DNA from: Prorocentrum cordatum
Lineage: Eukaryota > Sar > Dinophyceae > Prorocentrales > Prorocentraceae
Length of the DNA: 64,000 nt
Reading direction: 5' to 3'
NCBI GenBank assembly: GCA_963575745.1
Contig: CAUYUJ010001736.1
Coordinates: 499,002-563,001, forward strand
Positions 41,125 to 53,500 of this stretch are shown piece by piece. Positions within the stretch are counted from its first letter, which is position 1. Each line of letters begins with the position of its first letter. Below the pieces are notes generated by a model. It worked only from the letters and a program-made list of their open reading frames with translations. It did not search any database and had not been told where the DNA came from. The position numbers and the translations under genes are program-made.

Positions 41125-44100
41125 TCAGCCTTGGGCGAAGCCAGCCTTCCCCGAGCGGATGGCCTCCTGCTTCTCGCAGTCGTCGCGGCCCACCCTCCCG
41201 CGGATGACAGGGAACGGCGCCGTCGACTGCATGTCGGCCGCCTCCGGCACGGGGATGGACACGTTGTACTTCTTCGCACCGACCTCGAACGATTGGACCG
41301 TGTACTTCAGCACGTGGCTAGCCAGAGGCCCGCGCTCGACGACGGACTCCTCAGCCTTGCGCTTCTTGCCCTTTGCAGAGGCGCCCTCTTTCTCCTTCGC
41401 CTTGGAGGCGGGGGGAAGAGGAGGATGAGGACGGCAGGGCGGAGGAGGTCGATGGGGGGGGCGAACTACTCACCCCTTCGATTGGACGGCCCTTCGATTG
41501 GATGAGTCGTTCGGTCCCCATCCACCTCCTCCTCTGCTGCTCCTCTTCCTCTTCCCCCATCCATGCCTTCTTCGGCGGAGCCCAGACAGCGGCGATCCAC
41601 GCTGGGCAAAACTCCGTCGACTCCCCGTTATTGTACAGGAGGCCGTCGAGGAAGAGGAGGCTCTTGACCTCAGGCGTGCCATCCACCGCGACCTCCATGG
41701 GAATCGTGTTCTTGGGGTGCATCGTCTGCCCGTATGCCTGGGTCTGGACGCGGCCCCAGTATGGGATCGCGACTTTGCCCTCGGACGTCTGGCTCAGCAC
41801 GGGGCGCGCTTCCTTGCCGCACTGGATCATGTCGGCGTCGGGCTTGTCGGACCCCTCGAAGCCGTTCTGCACGTGCATCATGTTGAGCTCGTTCAGGTGC
41901 GTCTGCACCTTACCAACCAAGAGCCTCTCCTCAACGCCAGTGATATTGAACTCCGCCTCCTCGTCTGCTTTCGCCTTGCTGGCAATTCTCCTAAGAGTTA
42001 GCTCCTCATCATCATCATCCAACGGCTCTGGTCCACCAGGTTTCATCGGGGTGACGGCCTGCTGCACCCGGGGGACGCACTCGTTGCGCAGCCCCTCGAT
42101 GACCACGCTCCGCGCCGACGGTGCCCCCGCTGAGCCACTCGAGCACCGCGAGCTCCTTCTGGAACTTCGCCTGGGAGAAGGTAAGGAGAGAGGAAGAGGG
42201 GCATATTATCTGGGCAATGGGAGAGAGTCCTGAGACCTTGAGAAGAGAGGAGGAGAGAAGAGGAAGGGAGGGAGGAACTATTCGGAGGAGGAAGAGGGGG
42301 CAGGAGGCGTTCTGCAACCCCGTCACGTTGTACTGCTTCTGGTAGGCTGAGATGGCGTTAGCCTTCGTCATGCCGTACTCGAACGTGCTCTCGAATTGCG
42401 CCCACATAGCTCGGGAAAGCTGTGCCATGTCCATTTTCTTCAACTCATCCATGGTGGCGTCGTGGCTCTTCCTGACGCCGTCGACGTCGACCTCCGCAAT
42501 CACTTGGGACATCTTGTTAATCTTATCGATCCACACCTTCACGAACTCATCCCATGGCATGGCAGCCTTCGTGTAGATCTCTATGACGGGGGTCATCTTG
42601 GTCACGTCATCAGCCATGACGGGGGCCATCTTGGAGTTGACGGCGTGGGACTCGCACGCAACCTTCAGCAAGGAACTGACGAAGCTCGATACCCATGGAT
42701 CCATCTTGACCTCATCCCCAACTTTACGCTTGAAGTTCATCGTCCCTAAGTGCTGAACGACCTTGGCAAGGAGCTGCACTCGAACGTGCTTCGCGACGGC
42801 CGAATTGATCTTCATGTTGAGCACCTCCTTGAAGGCCTCCAGTTGTGAACCGCTCTCGGAAACCCGCTGCTTGACACTTTCATTATTCTGGAGCAGAGCC
42901 TCGCACTGGTCGATCGCCTCGTCGAACTCGCACGGGAGAACCTGCAAGACCTTAGCACGCGTCGTCGGCACGATGCCTTCCACCAGCAGCTTCGTAGGTG
43001 TCGTGTCTGCGTCGGTGTAAGTCCACATCTCCATCATCACCTCGTTGGAGATCCTCGCTGGCGCCATGTGGCAGTCGATGCTGGCAGATATCGGGTTCAT
43101 CTTGAAGTAGTCCAGGACCTTCTTGACGAAAGGCAGCTGCTCTACCATCATGTTCTCGGCGACCTCCTCAGGAATATTAGCGATCGACCTGCATTGCGAA
43201 GCATCGCCACCATCGGTTGGACCCAAACCATGCGGGAAGCCAACGTCGGTAACCCGAGGGCCAGCAAGCTTCGCAGTGTTGTACACCTGCCTCTTGATGA
43301 TCTTCCTGAGCATGCTGAACTTCTTCACGACCTGCTCCTTCCCGACGGCCTTGCCGTCCAAGATGACTTGCCCCCTCAGGGCAGCGAACGTGAACAACTT
43401 CTTGTGGGTCTCAATGTGGGGGTCGTCCGCGTTGATCTTCCTAAGGTAGCCCATGAGGTAGTCAACGCTCTCGGCATAGGTCTTCCCCACCTCTTGCACC
43501 TCATGGACCTTTGCAGCTGGCGACCCCTTGCCCTTGCCACGACCGCGGCCCTTGCCTTTCTGCTTCTCGGTGCTCTGCAGGGTCTGTGCTGAAGAGCCCG
43601 ACGCAACGCTTCCACTGGCGATGGAGATCGAACTAGGCGTCGCTGGCGATGGGGCAGTATCCTCATTCACTCTCTCTAGGATGTGCGACTCCACGACTGC
43701 CTTCTGGTAGTCCTTGACCTCATGGCCGATAATCTCCGACACCTTACTCGTCCCCATGTCCCAAAGCAGCCCGTTCGTGATCATCGCTTCGGCGATGGGG
43801 CTGCTGAAGGCAGGGTTGGGCAAGCCCTCCTTGAGCACGGGGCACTTGCCGGATCGGCCTTCAGGATCCGACACAAAAAAGTTTCTCCTCCCCCATCCCA
43901 CCCATCCCCTTCCCCCCTCTGCCCCCCCTCTCTCACCACCCCCTAGCCTCATCCTCTCCTCACCTGCCTCAGTTCACGTACTCCCCTTGGTCCCCTCTTA
44001 ATCGGCCCCGAGCCAGGATGACCCAGGGACCCAGATGCAAAACTAAGCAGACCCCAGGTGATTCAAGATGGAGGAGGAGGAGGAGGAGGAACTGCATATC

Positions 44101-45600
44101 TTGAAAGTCGGAGGTGCGTTCTGTAAAACACCTCCGAATTCACAGAGAGGGGGGGAGGGTAGCTAACGGACAGTGCGACGATTGCCGCCAAAACAGTTGG
44201 CTTGGATTTTTGTTGGGCTCGGGGGTGTGAGTTTAACTTGCAGACCGATCCGACAGTGCATTCCTTCCTGCAACCTGATTAAAGGGAACGCCATCTCGAG
44301 GAGCAGGATCATCCTGTCGGGCTGGTCCTTGATTTGTTTGATGATCGTGGCGAGCGAAGCAAAGATCGTCCTGCGCTGCTCCACGTGCTTGCGAGTGAAG
44401 TCTACGTTGGCCTTGCACCAGTCCTGAAACACATCCCAGAAGGTAGCAGTCGGCCCGTGCGCCTCCATCGTGATCTTCTTCGCAGCCTATGTTGCATGTT
44501 ATGATTACACTCACTCGACCAGGGTAGTAAGGATGCGCGGTGAGGATGCAAGGGCCTTGGAACGCCATGTTGACGTTTCCCGTGCGGAGCGCAGCAGCAG
44601 ACCGAGGGATGCCGAATGCCGAAGGGGCAAGGATGCAAGGGTAGCTTTGGGAAGTTGCCCCATCATTACTATCATGGTTCACTCTATGTTGTCAACGTGC
44701 GTTTAGTCATTGTGTTATCATGGTTTAAACTCACGTTTATTTTTTATGTGTTTGTGGCCCCATCGGGGCTCAAAGGGCCCCCGCTGGCCCCCCGTGCCAT
44801 CGCTGTTCCTGCCACCCACGACGGCCTTGTAAAAGCTCAGGCAGTTCTCGTACATCGGAGTGGAGTCCCAACGCTGGTTATCGAAGGCGGCCTGGAAGAG
44901 TGCCCTCTTGTTGGCCTCCATCGCGCCCTGCCCGATGCTCCCGTGGCTCCACCCGTAGTCGATCTTCTGCTTCTCCCACAGGGCCTCCACTTTGTCCGTC
45001 GACTCCATCACCTCGATGAACGTGGTCGCGAGCACCTTCGTGTTCATGGAGTTCTCAAGGGACACCAGCTTCTCGAGGATGTCGGTCGGAGTGTCGACGG
45101 GGAAGATCGTTGTGTCCTTCAAGCCAGTTCTCGCGCTCATCTGAACCTTCGCGTTGAGCTTCTTTGGGTCCCTGTCATAAGCACGCTTCATTCCATCGCA
45201 ACGGGGACCCCAATGCAGAGTAGTGCACGTAGCAGACGGGCTGATTGGATTCTCCTTCGCGGTTGCCTTCAGCCACGCGCCGCCGCCAAGGCCGTGAAGC
45301 AAGCCCACGGTCTCGATGCTGACGGCCCTCTCCTCGATGGTAGCGTCGTCACCGCGAGCGCTGTTTGTCTTGTCCCGTGAGATGGCCCACTGGCCTGCCG
45401 AGTTGATGAAAGGGACATCGAAGTGCAAAACGATTGGGTAGAAATGGAAGATGATTTGCATCAGCTCCAGGCCCGTGCACCCTGCGAAGCGCTCCTCCGC
45501 CGTCTTGAAGGCACCGTCGTTGCTCCAGACCTGCTCGCGGCCGAACTTCAAGAAATCAACGCCGTGGCCCTCTGGGGGCCCGACGCGCTGGCTGGGCGAA
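41125..45600 (-). CDS. Multi-exon gene of unknown function (gene B, copy 1)
   Basis: Exons on the minus strand, 5' to 3': about 45600-44755 (KFGREQVWSNDGAFKTAEER to MYENCLSFYKAVVGGRNSDG); 44480-44170 (HGPTATFWDVFQDWCKANVD); about 43868-42310 (GKCPVLKEGLPNPAFSSPIA to YQKQYNVTGLQNA); 42172-41570 (AKFQKELAVLEWL, then PIPYWGRVQTQ-like sequence ending CPAWIAAVW); and 41404-41125 (KGKKRKAEESVVERGPLASH to stop). The first acceptor and true start are not clear. The third exon has a Ser-rich linker and a basic KGKGRGRGKGKG block. A one-base frame change near 42115 is needed to join two coding parts. No known domain is recognised; expected length is 1100-1200 residues. A second copy lies at 54001-57440. 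Confidence 0.6.
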
Positions 45601-45945
45601 GCACTTCGTTCAGAGTTTTATGTATCGATCTGTTTTTTTGTGTTTGATCTCTAGTCGCTCTCACTGTTTGCGTTCGTGCTTGCTGGGGTGTTGCGCGGCG
45701 CGCCTGCTTTTGTTTGTTCAGTGTGCGTTTTTTTGTATGCTGTTTGTGTTGTTTGCTCGGTTCGTTATTGTTTTGTTTGATTCCGTCGTTTCTGTTGCTT
45801 CAAACTTTGTTTTTCCCCCATTAAATGCGATGCCGAATGTTGTCGCTCGAACTTGCCTCCTGGGTGCCTCGATTTGTTTTGCTTTAAAGTTTGGACGTTC
45901 GGGCCTACGTTGACCCCAGGCCGCGCTGTCGATCACAGCGCGCCT
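45601..45945. other. T/G-rich spacer 5' of gene B
   Basis: Contains TTTTTTTGTGTTTG-like words and no supportable ORF. It is the upstream (promoter-side) region of gene B, or an intron if gene B has a further 5' exon. The same sequence occurs at about 57440-57790. Confidence 0.45.
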
Positions 45946-45949
45946 CAGT

Positions 45950-46945
45950 TTTTTTATGTGACAGCTGTTGCCAAATCAACTCCTGCCAAGACGTGCGATT
46001 TGACAACAGCTGTCAAATCGCATAGCTATCAAGACGTCCATTTGGCAGGGGCTGTCAAGTCGAGGCCTGCACCCCCCCCTGGATTTGACAGGCGCTGTCA
46101 AATCACATAGCTATCAAGACGTCCATTTGACAGGGGCTGTCAGATCGAGGCCTGCGCACCCCCTGGATTTGACAGCACCTGTCAAATGGACTATGTGATT
46201 TGACAGGTGCTGTCAAATCCAGGGGGTGTGTGCCGACCTCGATTTGACAGCCCCTGTCAAATGGACGTCTTGAGCTATGTGATTTGACAGGTGCTGTCAA
46301 ATCCAGGGGCGTGTGCCGGCCTCGATTTGACAGCCCCTGTCAAATGGACGTCTTGGTAGCTATGTGATTTGACAGGTGCTGTCAAATCCAGGGGTGTGTG
46401 CCGACCTCGATTTGATAGCCCCTGTCAAATGGACGTCTTGGTAGCTATGTGATTTGACAGGTGCTGTCAAATCCAGGGGTGTGTGCCGACCTCGGTTTGA
46501 CAGCCCCTGTCAAATGGACGTCTTGATAGCTATGTGATTTGACAGGTGCTGTCAAATCCAGGGGTCTGTGCAGACCTCGATTTGACAGCCCCTGTCAAAT
46601 GGACGTCTTGATAGCTATGCGATTTGACAGGTGCTGTCAAATCCAGGGGTGTGTGCAGACCTCGATTTGGCAGCCCCTGTCAAATGGACGTCTTGAGAGC
46701 TACGAGGTTTGACAGGTGCTGTCAAATCCAGGGTTGTGTGCCGACCTCGATTTGACAGCCCCTGTCAAATGGACGTCTTGATAGCTACGTGATTCGACAG
46801 GTGCTGTCAAATCCAGGGGTGTGTGCCGACCTCGATTTGACGGCCCCTGTCAAATGGACGTCTTGGTAGCTATGTGATTTGACAGGTGCTGTCAAATCGC
46901 ACGCCTTGTAAGGCGTTGATTTGACAACAGCTGTCAAATCAACAT
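45950..46945. repeat. Array of near-palindromes in 85-bp units with orientation switch (copy 1)
   Basis: Each 85-bp unit holds two different palindromes: GATTTGACAG, GTG, CTGTCAAATC (10-bp arms) and ATTTGACAG, CCC, CTGTCAAAT (9-bp arms), joined by CAGGGGTGTGTGCCGACCTC and GGACGTCTTGATAGCTATGT. Nine forward units start at about 46197, 46283, 46367, 46452, 46537, 46621, 46706, 46793 and 46877. To the left (45960-46180) two to three units lie in reverse orientation, so the whole array is itself roughly an inverted repeat with its centre near 46185. Both ends carry a variant palindrome TTTGACAACAGCTGTCAAA. No coding capacity. Confidence 0.9.
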
Positions 46946-47535
46946 CTGGACTAAGATGGTTCGCAGTAGACCTCATCAAGCGAAACAGCACCACATGCGT
47001 ATTACTAATACTGCAAGGCCGCTGTTTTTTTTTGTTTTGTTTTTTTTTGTTTGTGTTTTTGTTGTTGTTTTGATTGTGTTTTCGGGATATTGTTTGTAGT
47101 TTTATTCCTCGTGGGCTCGTGCTCACGTGGTGCATGGATGTGCGCCCTGACATTGCATTCAGCAATGTGTCCCCTGCCTCCCATCACACCTGCTAGTCTT
47201 ACCGCCCTAGTGATCCTGCCCCTTGCTCCTCCTCCTCCTCCCCCCCCCTCCTCCTCATCCTCGGGCTCCTCTGGCCAGCGGGGGCCCTGAGCCAGCGGAG
47301 CGGCCGCTCCTGCACCCGCCGCGCTCGGCAGCGCCATCACCCACGACGCGAGGTAGTGCAGCCTTCGGGGCGGTTCGGCGGGTTCCTCCTCCTCCTCCTC
47401 CTCTCCTCATGTTATCCTCCCCATCCTCGTGTTGAGCCTCATAGTGTTTTGTTTTTGTTGGAAATATCTGCTACTCCCTCCACCCAGTATCCTCCTCATA
47501 ATCCGCCTCCCTCTCCGCATTATCCCCCCGGCCAC
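46946..47535. other. Spacer 3' of gene C with T/G-rich and CCT tracts
   Basis: TTTTTTTTTGTTTTGTTTT-type sequence at 47022-47110, CTCCTCCTCC tracts at about 47225-47260 and 47385-47405. No gene is seen. The region lies between gene C's stop and the palindrome array. Confidence 0.45.
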
Positions 47536-47556
47536 CCGTGGCCATTTTGGCTCAAG
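47536..47556 (+). other. Relic of the dinoflagellate spliced leader (copy 1)
   Basis: CCGTGGCCATTTTGGCTC followed by AAG agrees with the conserved 21 bases of the dinoflagellate spliced leader except for one A-to-G change at the fifth base. The variable first base is C here. It lies on the plus strand, antisense to genes B and C, about 40 bp beyond the stop of gene C. Genomic spliced-leader sequence is known in dinoflagellates as the mark of retroposed trans-spliced mRNAs. Confidence 0.8.
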
Positions 47557-47596
47557 CCCGCGGGGTTGGCGTTTGCGATGCCCCGGGCGGCCTGCG

Positions 47597-50500
47597 TCAA
47601 CAGGCCAGCGCCGCGCAGGCAGCGCGCTGCCATGGAGGCTCGCCCATAGCCGCTGCAGGCCCATCATCGACGCCCAATCGCCTCGCCGCCCACGCAGAGC
47701 AGGTCGGGTGCCACAGCGAACAGCACGAAGAGCACACAAAACTCGGTTCTGGCATTGGACACCCAGGAACAACTGGAGTACCGCACAACAAGCACGGCGA
47801 CACACCTTGGGCAATTTCTTGAGGCCCACTGCATTGTTTAGCTTGGTGGAGGTCTCGAAGAAGTAGGCACCATGAGGGCATGGTATCCCGACCTGGCCTG
47901 GGCTTGAACATCCGCACTGGCACGTGCGCGATCACCAGCTTGCAACCTATATAGCTTTGCTCTGGCACTCCGAGCCCAGTTGTCGCACCCTTCTTGGCTG
48001 GCACCACGTACTTGACCCTATTTGATTTGTCGAGGGACACCGGTCCTCCATCGAAGCTGCCGTAGCTACTCCACTTGACGAACAACACGAGGTAGCCACC
48101 ATCACCCGTGATCTCCATCGTGATCAAAGATATACACCCATCTTGGGGATCCCGAACGCTATGATCTCGAGCCAAGTCGACAGCGAGCTGCACGTCTCGT
48201 TTCTGAACTCTGCATTTTTCGAGGCACGCATCTGTAGCTAGAAGCTGGTCGTCCTGATTGAGATGGTTGAATGGGTGTGCCACGTCTGCTGCTGATGGAC
48301 CTGGGGCTGGTGGTTTCCCGCCGTCGGGCTCATGATGCGGAGGCGGTGGAGGTGGTGGAGCTGCGAAGCCCTCGTCCCCAGGCTCTTCATCTTCAGATTC
48401 GCCGCCGTCGGGCTCGGACCCTACCTCCTCGTCGTCACCAGGGGCGCCGACATCGTCGATGCCAGCTTCCTCTAAGAGGTGATCGAGCTCCTTCTCTAAG
48501 TCTACGGTGTCCTCACCATCTTGATGCCCTGCTGCGTCGCCGCCGTCACCGAGAGGAGGGTGGGGCTCGCCATCTCCTGGCTTGGGTCGCTTCTTTCCTT
48601 TTGGGGGCATCACCTTCTTCAGTGGTATCCCCGCGGCCTCTGCGCTGTCGAGATGAACCGCGGCTGCAACTCGAGAGATCCATGTCAGACGATAGTCGAT
48701 GACGACAACAGCGCTGGCAACATTCGGAGGTATGTCATCAATGAGGCCTGCCACGACGTCAACGGCCCGACGCGTTGAAATGGGGGCCTGCAAGTAGAAC
48801 ATCATCGCGCCGATTGCGTCTCGCTTCATTTCGCCAGCAGAGGTGCACAGCATATTGAAGTAAGTGGCAGCCCATAGATAACCATCACCAGGATGAAAGG
48901 CGTCGCGCTCCATATCAAAATCGTTTCGCACGATCAGTCTCCTCATCCGGCGTGCACCACAACCGGAATCTGATTTCAAGTGCCGGCAGATGCGCGCAGC
49001 CCGCAGGATGACCATCGGCGGTTGCACACGTGGCTGCTCGGGTTCTGCGCTTGCGTGCTCGACGATCTGAAGGGGTTGGAATCGGAGAGAGCACCCCCTG
49101 GAGTTTTCACATTCAACGATTTGCTGGTGAAGCGATACACAGGTCGATGGACTCGGAACGGTGCCCTTCTTAAGCGAAAGTCTCGCACTAGCAAGTGGCA
49201 GTAGCATTGATGGAGCTCTCTTTGCCATGGTCTGCAATCTGTTGTGGGTGCCTTCCACCTCCTGCGCATCACTTGGCCATTGCGACCGAACAGCAAGCAC
49301 GGCATGATACAGCTTGTATGTACATCGCCCGTCGACCCTCGAATATTGAACGTCTTCCAAAAAAAGCTTCTTCAGCTTTATGGCTAAATCCGAATGTGAG
49401 GCTGACAACTCGGCGCCCGTCTTCTCTATCCACTCATTGGCTACGCATTTCCTTGCCTCGCAAGGAATGTCAGGGCCCTGCTCGGTAAATACAAGTATTT
49501 TGCATGGAAAATCTTGAACGACTCGCATTACTCGCATGCCCCATTGTGAGGCCCCTTGAATGACAAAGGACACAAAGAGCATCGAACCCTCACTCCGATC
49601 ACTCATCTGACCAACACAATGTTCCAGCATAGGCGAATCCATTGTCAACAACTCTGAGTGTTTGGCAGCCAGTTCCTCTGCTTTTCCAGCAACAAAAGAA
49701 GACATCATAGTAGGCCCTAAATACACCGAGCTCGTTGATTGTTTTCTGGCGTCATTTTCCTCCTTTGTTTTTTTCTGCGTCCAGAAGAAAGCTTGGGGCA
49801 CCACTGACTTGGCGACGTACGAAAGCTGAATCGTGGCCCAGAACACTTTGTCTCCCAGTAGCTCCCGAGTGATGCGGCGCCACCGCCCCGCTTTTGCCTT
49901 GGGCGGGCGAATGTGATGGTGTGTGTGCATATATCGATACATGTATATAGTATATAGGTATGGAAAAATGTTGATGTGTTGTTGTGTTTTTTATATGTAT
50001 TTATTGTTCGCTGTCCCCAGTTGGTCAGAGCCCGCGCCCGGTACCCCGCCTCTTCGTCGTCGGGGTCTGCAACGACCTGCGGGCGAAACGCAGGAAAAAA
50101 GTTTGATGCGTGGGCCAAGCCGCTCGCATCGCTGACCCCCCCATGACAGAGGAACCCGACGCGGGAGCAGGCTGGCTTCGCCACATAGTTCCCAACCAAC
50201 CTGTGTTGTTGGGTCATCGTTTTGAAGAGACGGTGCCCCGCGTCTCCTCTCCTCTCCTCCTCTCCTCCTCCGCCTCCTCTCCCCTCCTGTCATCCTCTCC
50301 TCCTCTCCTCTTCACCCACCCAGTGCACCGTTTCGTGGCTCCATAGGGAGCTCCACCGAAGGCCCCATGGTGTGTGTGCATATATCGATACATGTATATA
50401 GTATATAGGTATGGAAAAATGTTGATGTGTTGTTGTGTTTTTTATATGTATTTATTGTTCGCTGTCCCCAGTTGGTCAGAGCCCGCGCCCGGTACCCCGC

Positions 50501-53500
50501 CTCTTCGTCGTCGGGGTCTGCAACGACCTGCGGGCGAAACGCAGGAAAAAAGTTTGATGCGTGGGCCAAGCCGCTCGCATCGCTGACCCCCCCATGACAG
50601 AGGAACCCGACGCGGGAGCAGGCTGGCTTCGCCACATAGTTCCCAACCAACCTGTGTTGTTGGGTCATCGTTTTGAAGAGACGGTGCCCCGCGTCTCCTC
50701 TCCTCTCCTCCTCTCCTCCTCCGCCTCCTCTCCCCTCCTGTCATCCTCTCCTCCTCTCCTCTTCACCCACCCACACCGTTTCGTGGCCCATAGGGAGCTC
50801 CACCGAAGGCCCCAGTGGCTGCGCCCCCATGCGCCCACCGCACAGATTTCGGCACACCCCTCACACGTTCCGTGGCCCCATAGGGAGCTCCACCGAAGGC
50901 CCCAGTGGCTGCGCTCCCATGCGCCCACCGCACCCATTTTTGCACACCCCTCACACGTTTCGTGGCCCCATAGGGAGCTCCAGCGGCCCCATAGGGAGCT
51001 CCAGCGAAGGCCCCAGTGGCTGCGCTCACATGCGCCCACCGCGCAGATTTCGGCACACCTATCACACGCTTCGTGGTCCCATGGGGAGCTCCAGCGAAGG
51101 CCCCAGTGGCTGCGCTCCCATGCGCCCACCGCACCCATTTCGGCACACCCCTCACACGTTTCGTGGCCCCATAGGGAGCTCCAGCGAAGGCCCCAGTGAC
51201 TGCGCTCACATGCGCCCACCGCGCAGATTTCGGCACACCCCTCACACGCTTCGTGGCCCCATAGGGAGCTCCAGCGAAGGCCCCAGTGGCTGCGCTCCCA
51301 TGCGCCCACCGCACCCATTTCGGCACACCCCTCACACGTTTCGTGGCCCCATAGGGAGCTCCAGCAAAGGCCCCAGTGGCTGCGCTCCCATGCGCCCACC
51401 GCACAGATTTCGGCACACCCCTCACACGCTTCGTGGCCCCATAGGGAGCTCCACCGAAGGCCCCAGTGGCTGCGCTCCCACGCGCCCACCGCACCCATTT
51501 CTGCACACCCCTCAACGCTTCGTGGCCCCATAGGGAGCTCCAGCGAAGGCCCCAGTGGCTGCGCTCCCATGCGCCCACCGCACCCATTTCGGCACACCCC
51601 TCACACGTTTCGTGGCCCCATAGGGAGCTCCAGCGAAGGCCCCAGTGGCTGCGCTCCCATGCGCCCACCGCACCCATTTCTGCACACCCCTCACACGCTT
51701 CGTGGCCCCATAGGGAGCTCCAGCGAAGGCCCCAGTGGCTGCGCTCCCATGCGCCCACCGCACCATTTCGGCACACCCCTCACACGTTTCGTGGCCCCAT
51801 AGGGAGCTCCAGCAAAGGCCCCAGTGGCTGCGCTCCCATGCGCCCACCGCACAGATTTCGGCACACCCCTCATACGGTTCGTGTCCCCATAGGGAGCGCC
51901 ACCGAAGAAGATACTCACAATTGCGGTACTCGCAACTGCATATGGTTGGGTCTTTCGCCAGTATAATTTTGCATGTTTTTTTTTTCCCGCCACACGCACC
52001 TCCGCCGCCGCGATGTCAGCAGCAGCGTTGCCCTTCAGCACGCGTTTAAAGACTTTGATAATATTGTCTCGTCCTCAGCGAGCCTCCTTTCAACAGCGTC
52101 GACGCTGCACCAGCGCCCAGTAATGCGTCGGCCAATCAATGTCTTGAAGCATCGACGGCCCAGGACTGGTCCCAGGAAGTCGTCCCGAGCTGCTGTCGTT
52201 CGAAGTTTCCTCTGCATTCCTGGCGCTCTCCATGCGTTCACGATAATCTTTAAGCCGCTCGTATACTTCACGGGGAATTTGTGGTCGGCCCATTCGAAGG
52301 CGCCCAGCAGCTTAAGGTTTTTTCTCAACGATTTTGTGGAAGTTGTGAAGGCAGCACCATTGCACGTGGATGATTACATTTGTGGCGAGCTTCGCGCTGG
52401 CAACAAGGACCCTGCCGAACAGCTGGAAGCCGGCCCCCCTGCCCAAGCCGATCATGAAGAACGTGAGCCGATTTGGGTGGCCAGCTGCCTCTTCGATGCG
52501 TTGATCCCAGACAGGGCACGACGCTGAGAGCAGCTTGCGTCGCGCAAGGGCAAGTAATTCCAATCCCGTGCCTTCCCTGGTGCATTGGACATCAGCGAGC
52601 GAACGCGTGCACATGAAGGCCGACGCCGCGTCCATAATAATATCAACGAAGACCGCACTTAAGCAGGACACAAGTGCTATATGCATTTTCTCTTTCTGTA
52701 TTGCTGATTGGTTCGTAGCGTCACCAAGGTATTGAATCACCTCAAAGCTGTATGGTTTCGAAGTGTGCGTAAGTACCGTGCCTGCCCGTGTGTCAAGGTG
52801 GTCCAAAGACGCTGGGTTTTCAGCCATTGCCATTTGAAGATCTCTGTACCATTCCTCACTCAGCAGCCGCTGCGCATGACAGCACCGATGTTCGAAGCGC
52901 GTGGCAATATTTTTGTCTTTCAGTCCACCTGACCAGCTGTCCCCGCCGACTACCTGGACAATTGCAGAGGAGGATGCGTGGCCTAAGTTCCGCTTGAGCG
53001 CCATCGTATACCCACCATATACACTCACATTGCGCTTGCCAGGTCGCAGGACGAACTTCTCTGTCATGCTGGCTGTCGATGAGCACCCCCTGAGAGCTGA
53101 CGAGTTGCTCTAAGCGCTCTGACCGCTTTCTGTAGTGATTCCTGCTCGCATTTAGTTTCTTGCAGTCGTCTCTCAACCTCGCCACCTCGATGTCGCGGTC
53201 CATCAGTGCGACCTTCAATTCATGAGGAGTCATGGCGTCGAATTTGGAAAGGTGCTGTTCTACGATGGGCGCGATAACCAGATTCGATGGCGACGGCCCC
53301 GCTGGAACGAGCGACGAAGCAGCGTCACAGAGAGGCACGGCATCAGCTGCATCGCCCTCAACGTCGACGAGGCGATCGCGAATCTGTTCCACGTGCGATG
53401 GGCCAAGGTGCGTGTTGCATAAAGCATTCAAGCACTCAGGGAGCAATTCCAATGGGATCTGGTCGGCCGCTCGACCGTGCAATAGTGGCTTGAGTTTGTT

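Noticed and set aside
45950-46945. CRISPR array
   Set aside because: Repeats are regular, but the spacers are themselves conserved repeats, palindromes alternate in two types, and the context is a eukaryotic genome.
50561-51966. ORFs of 286-337 codons on both strands
   Set aside because: The 90-bp unit is a multiple of three, so all frames without a stop stay open; the array lies in an intron.
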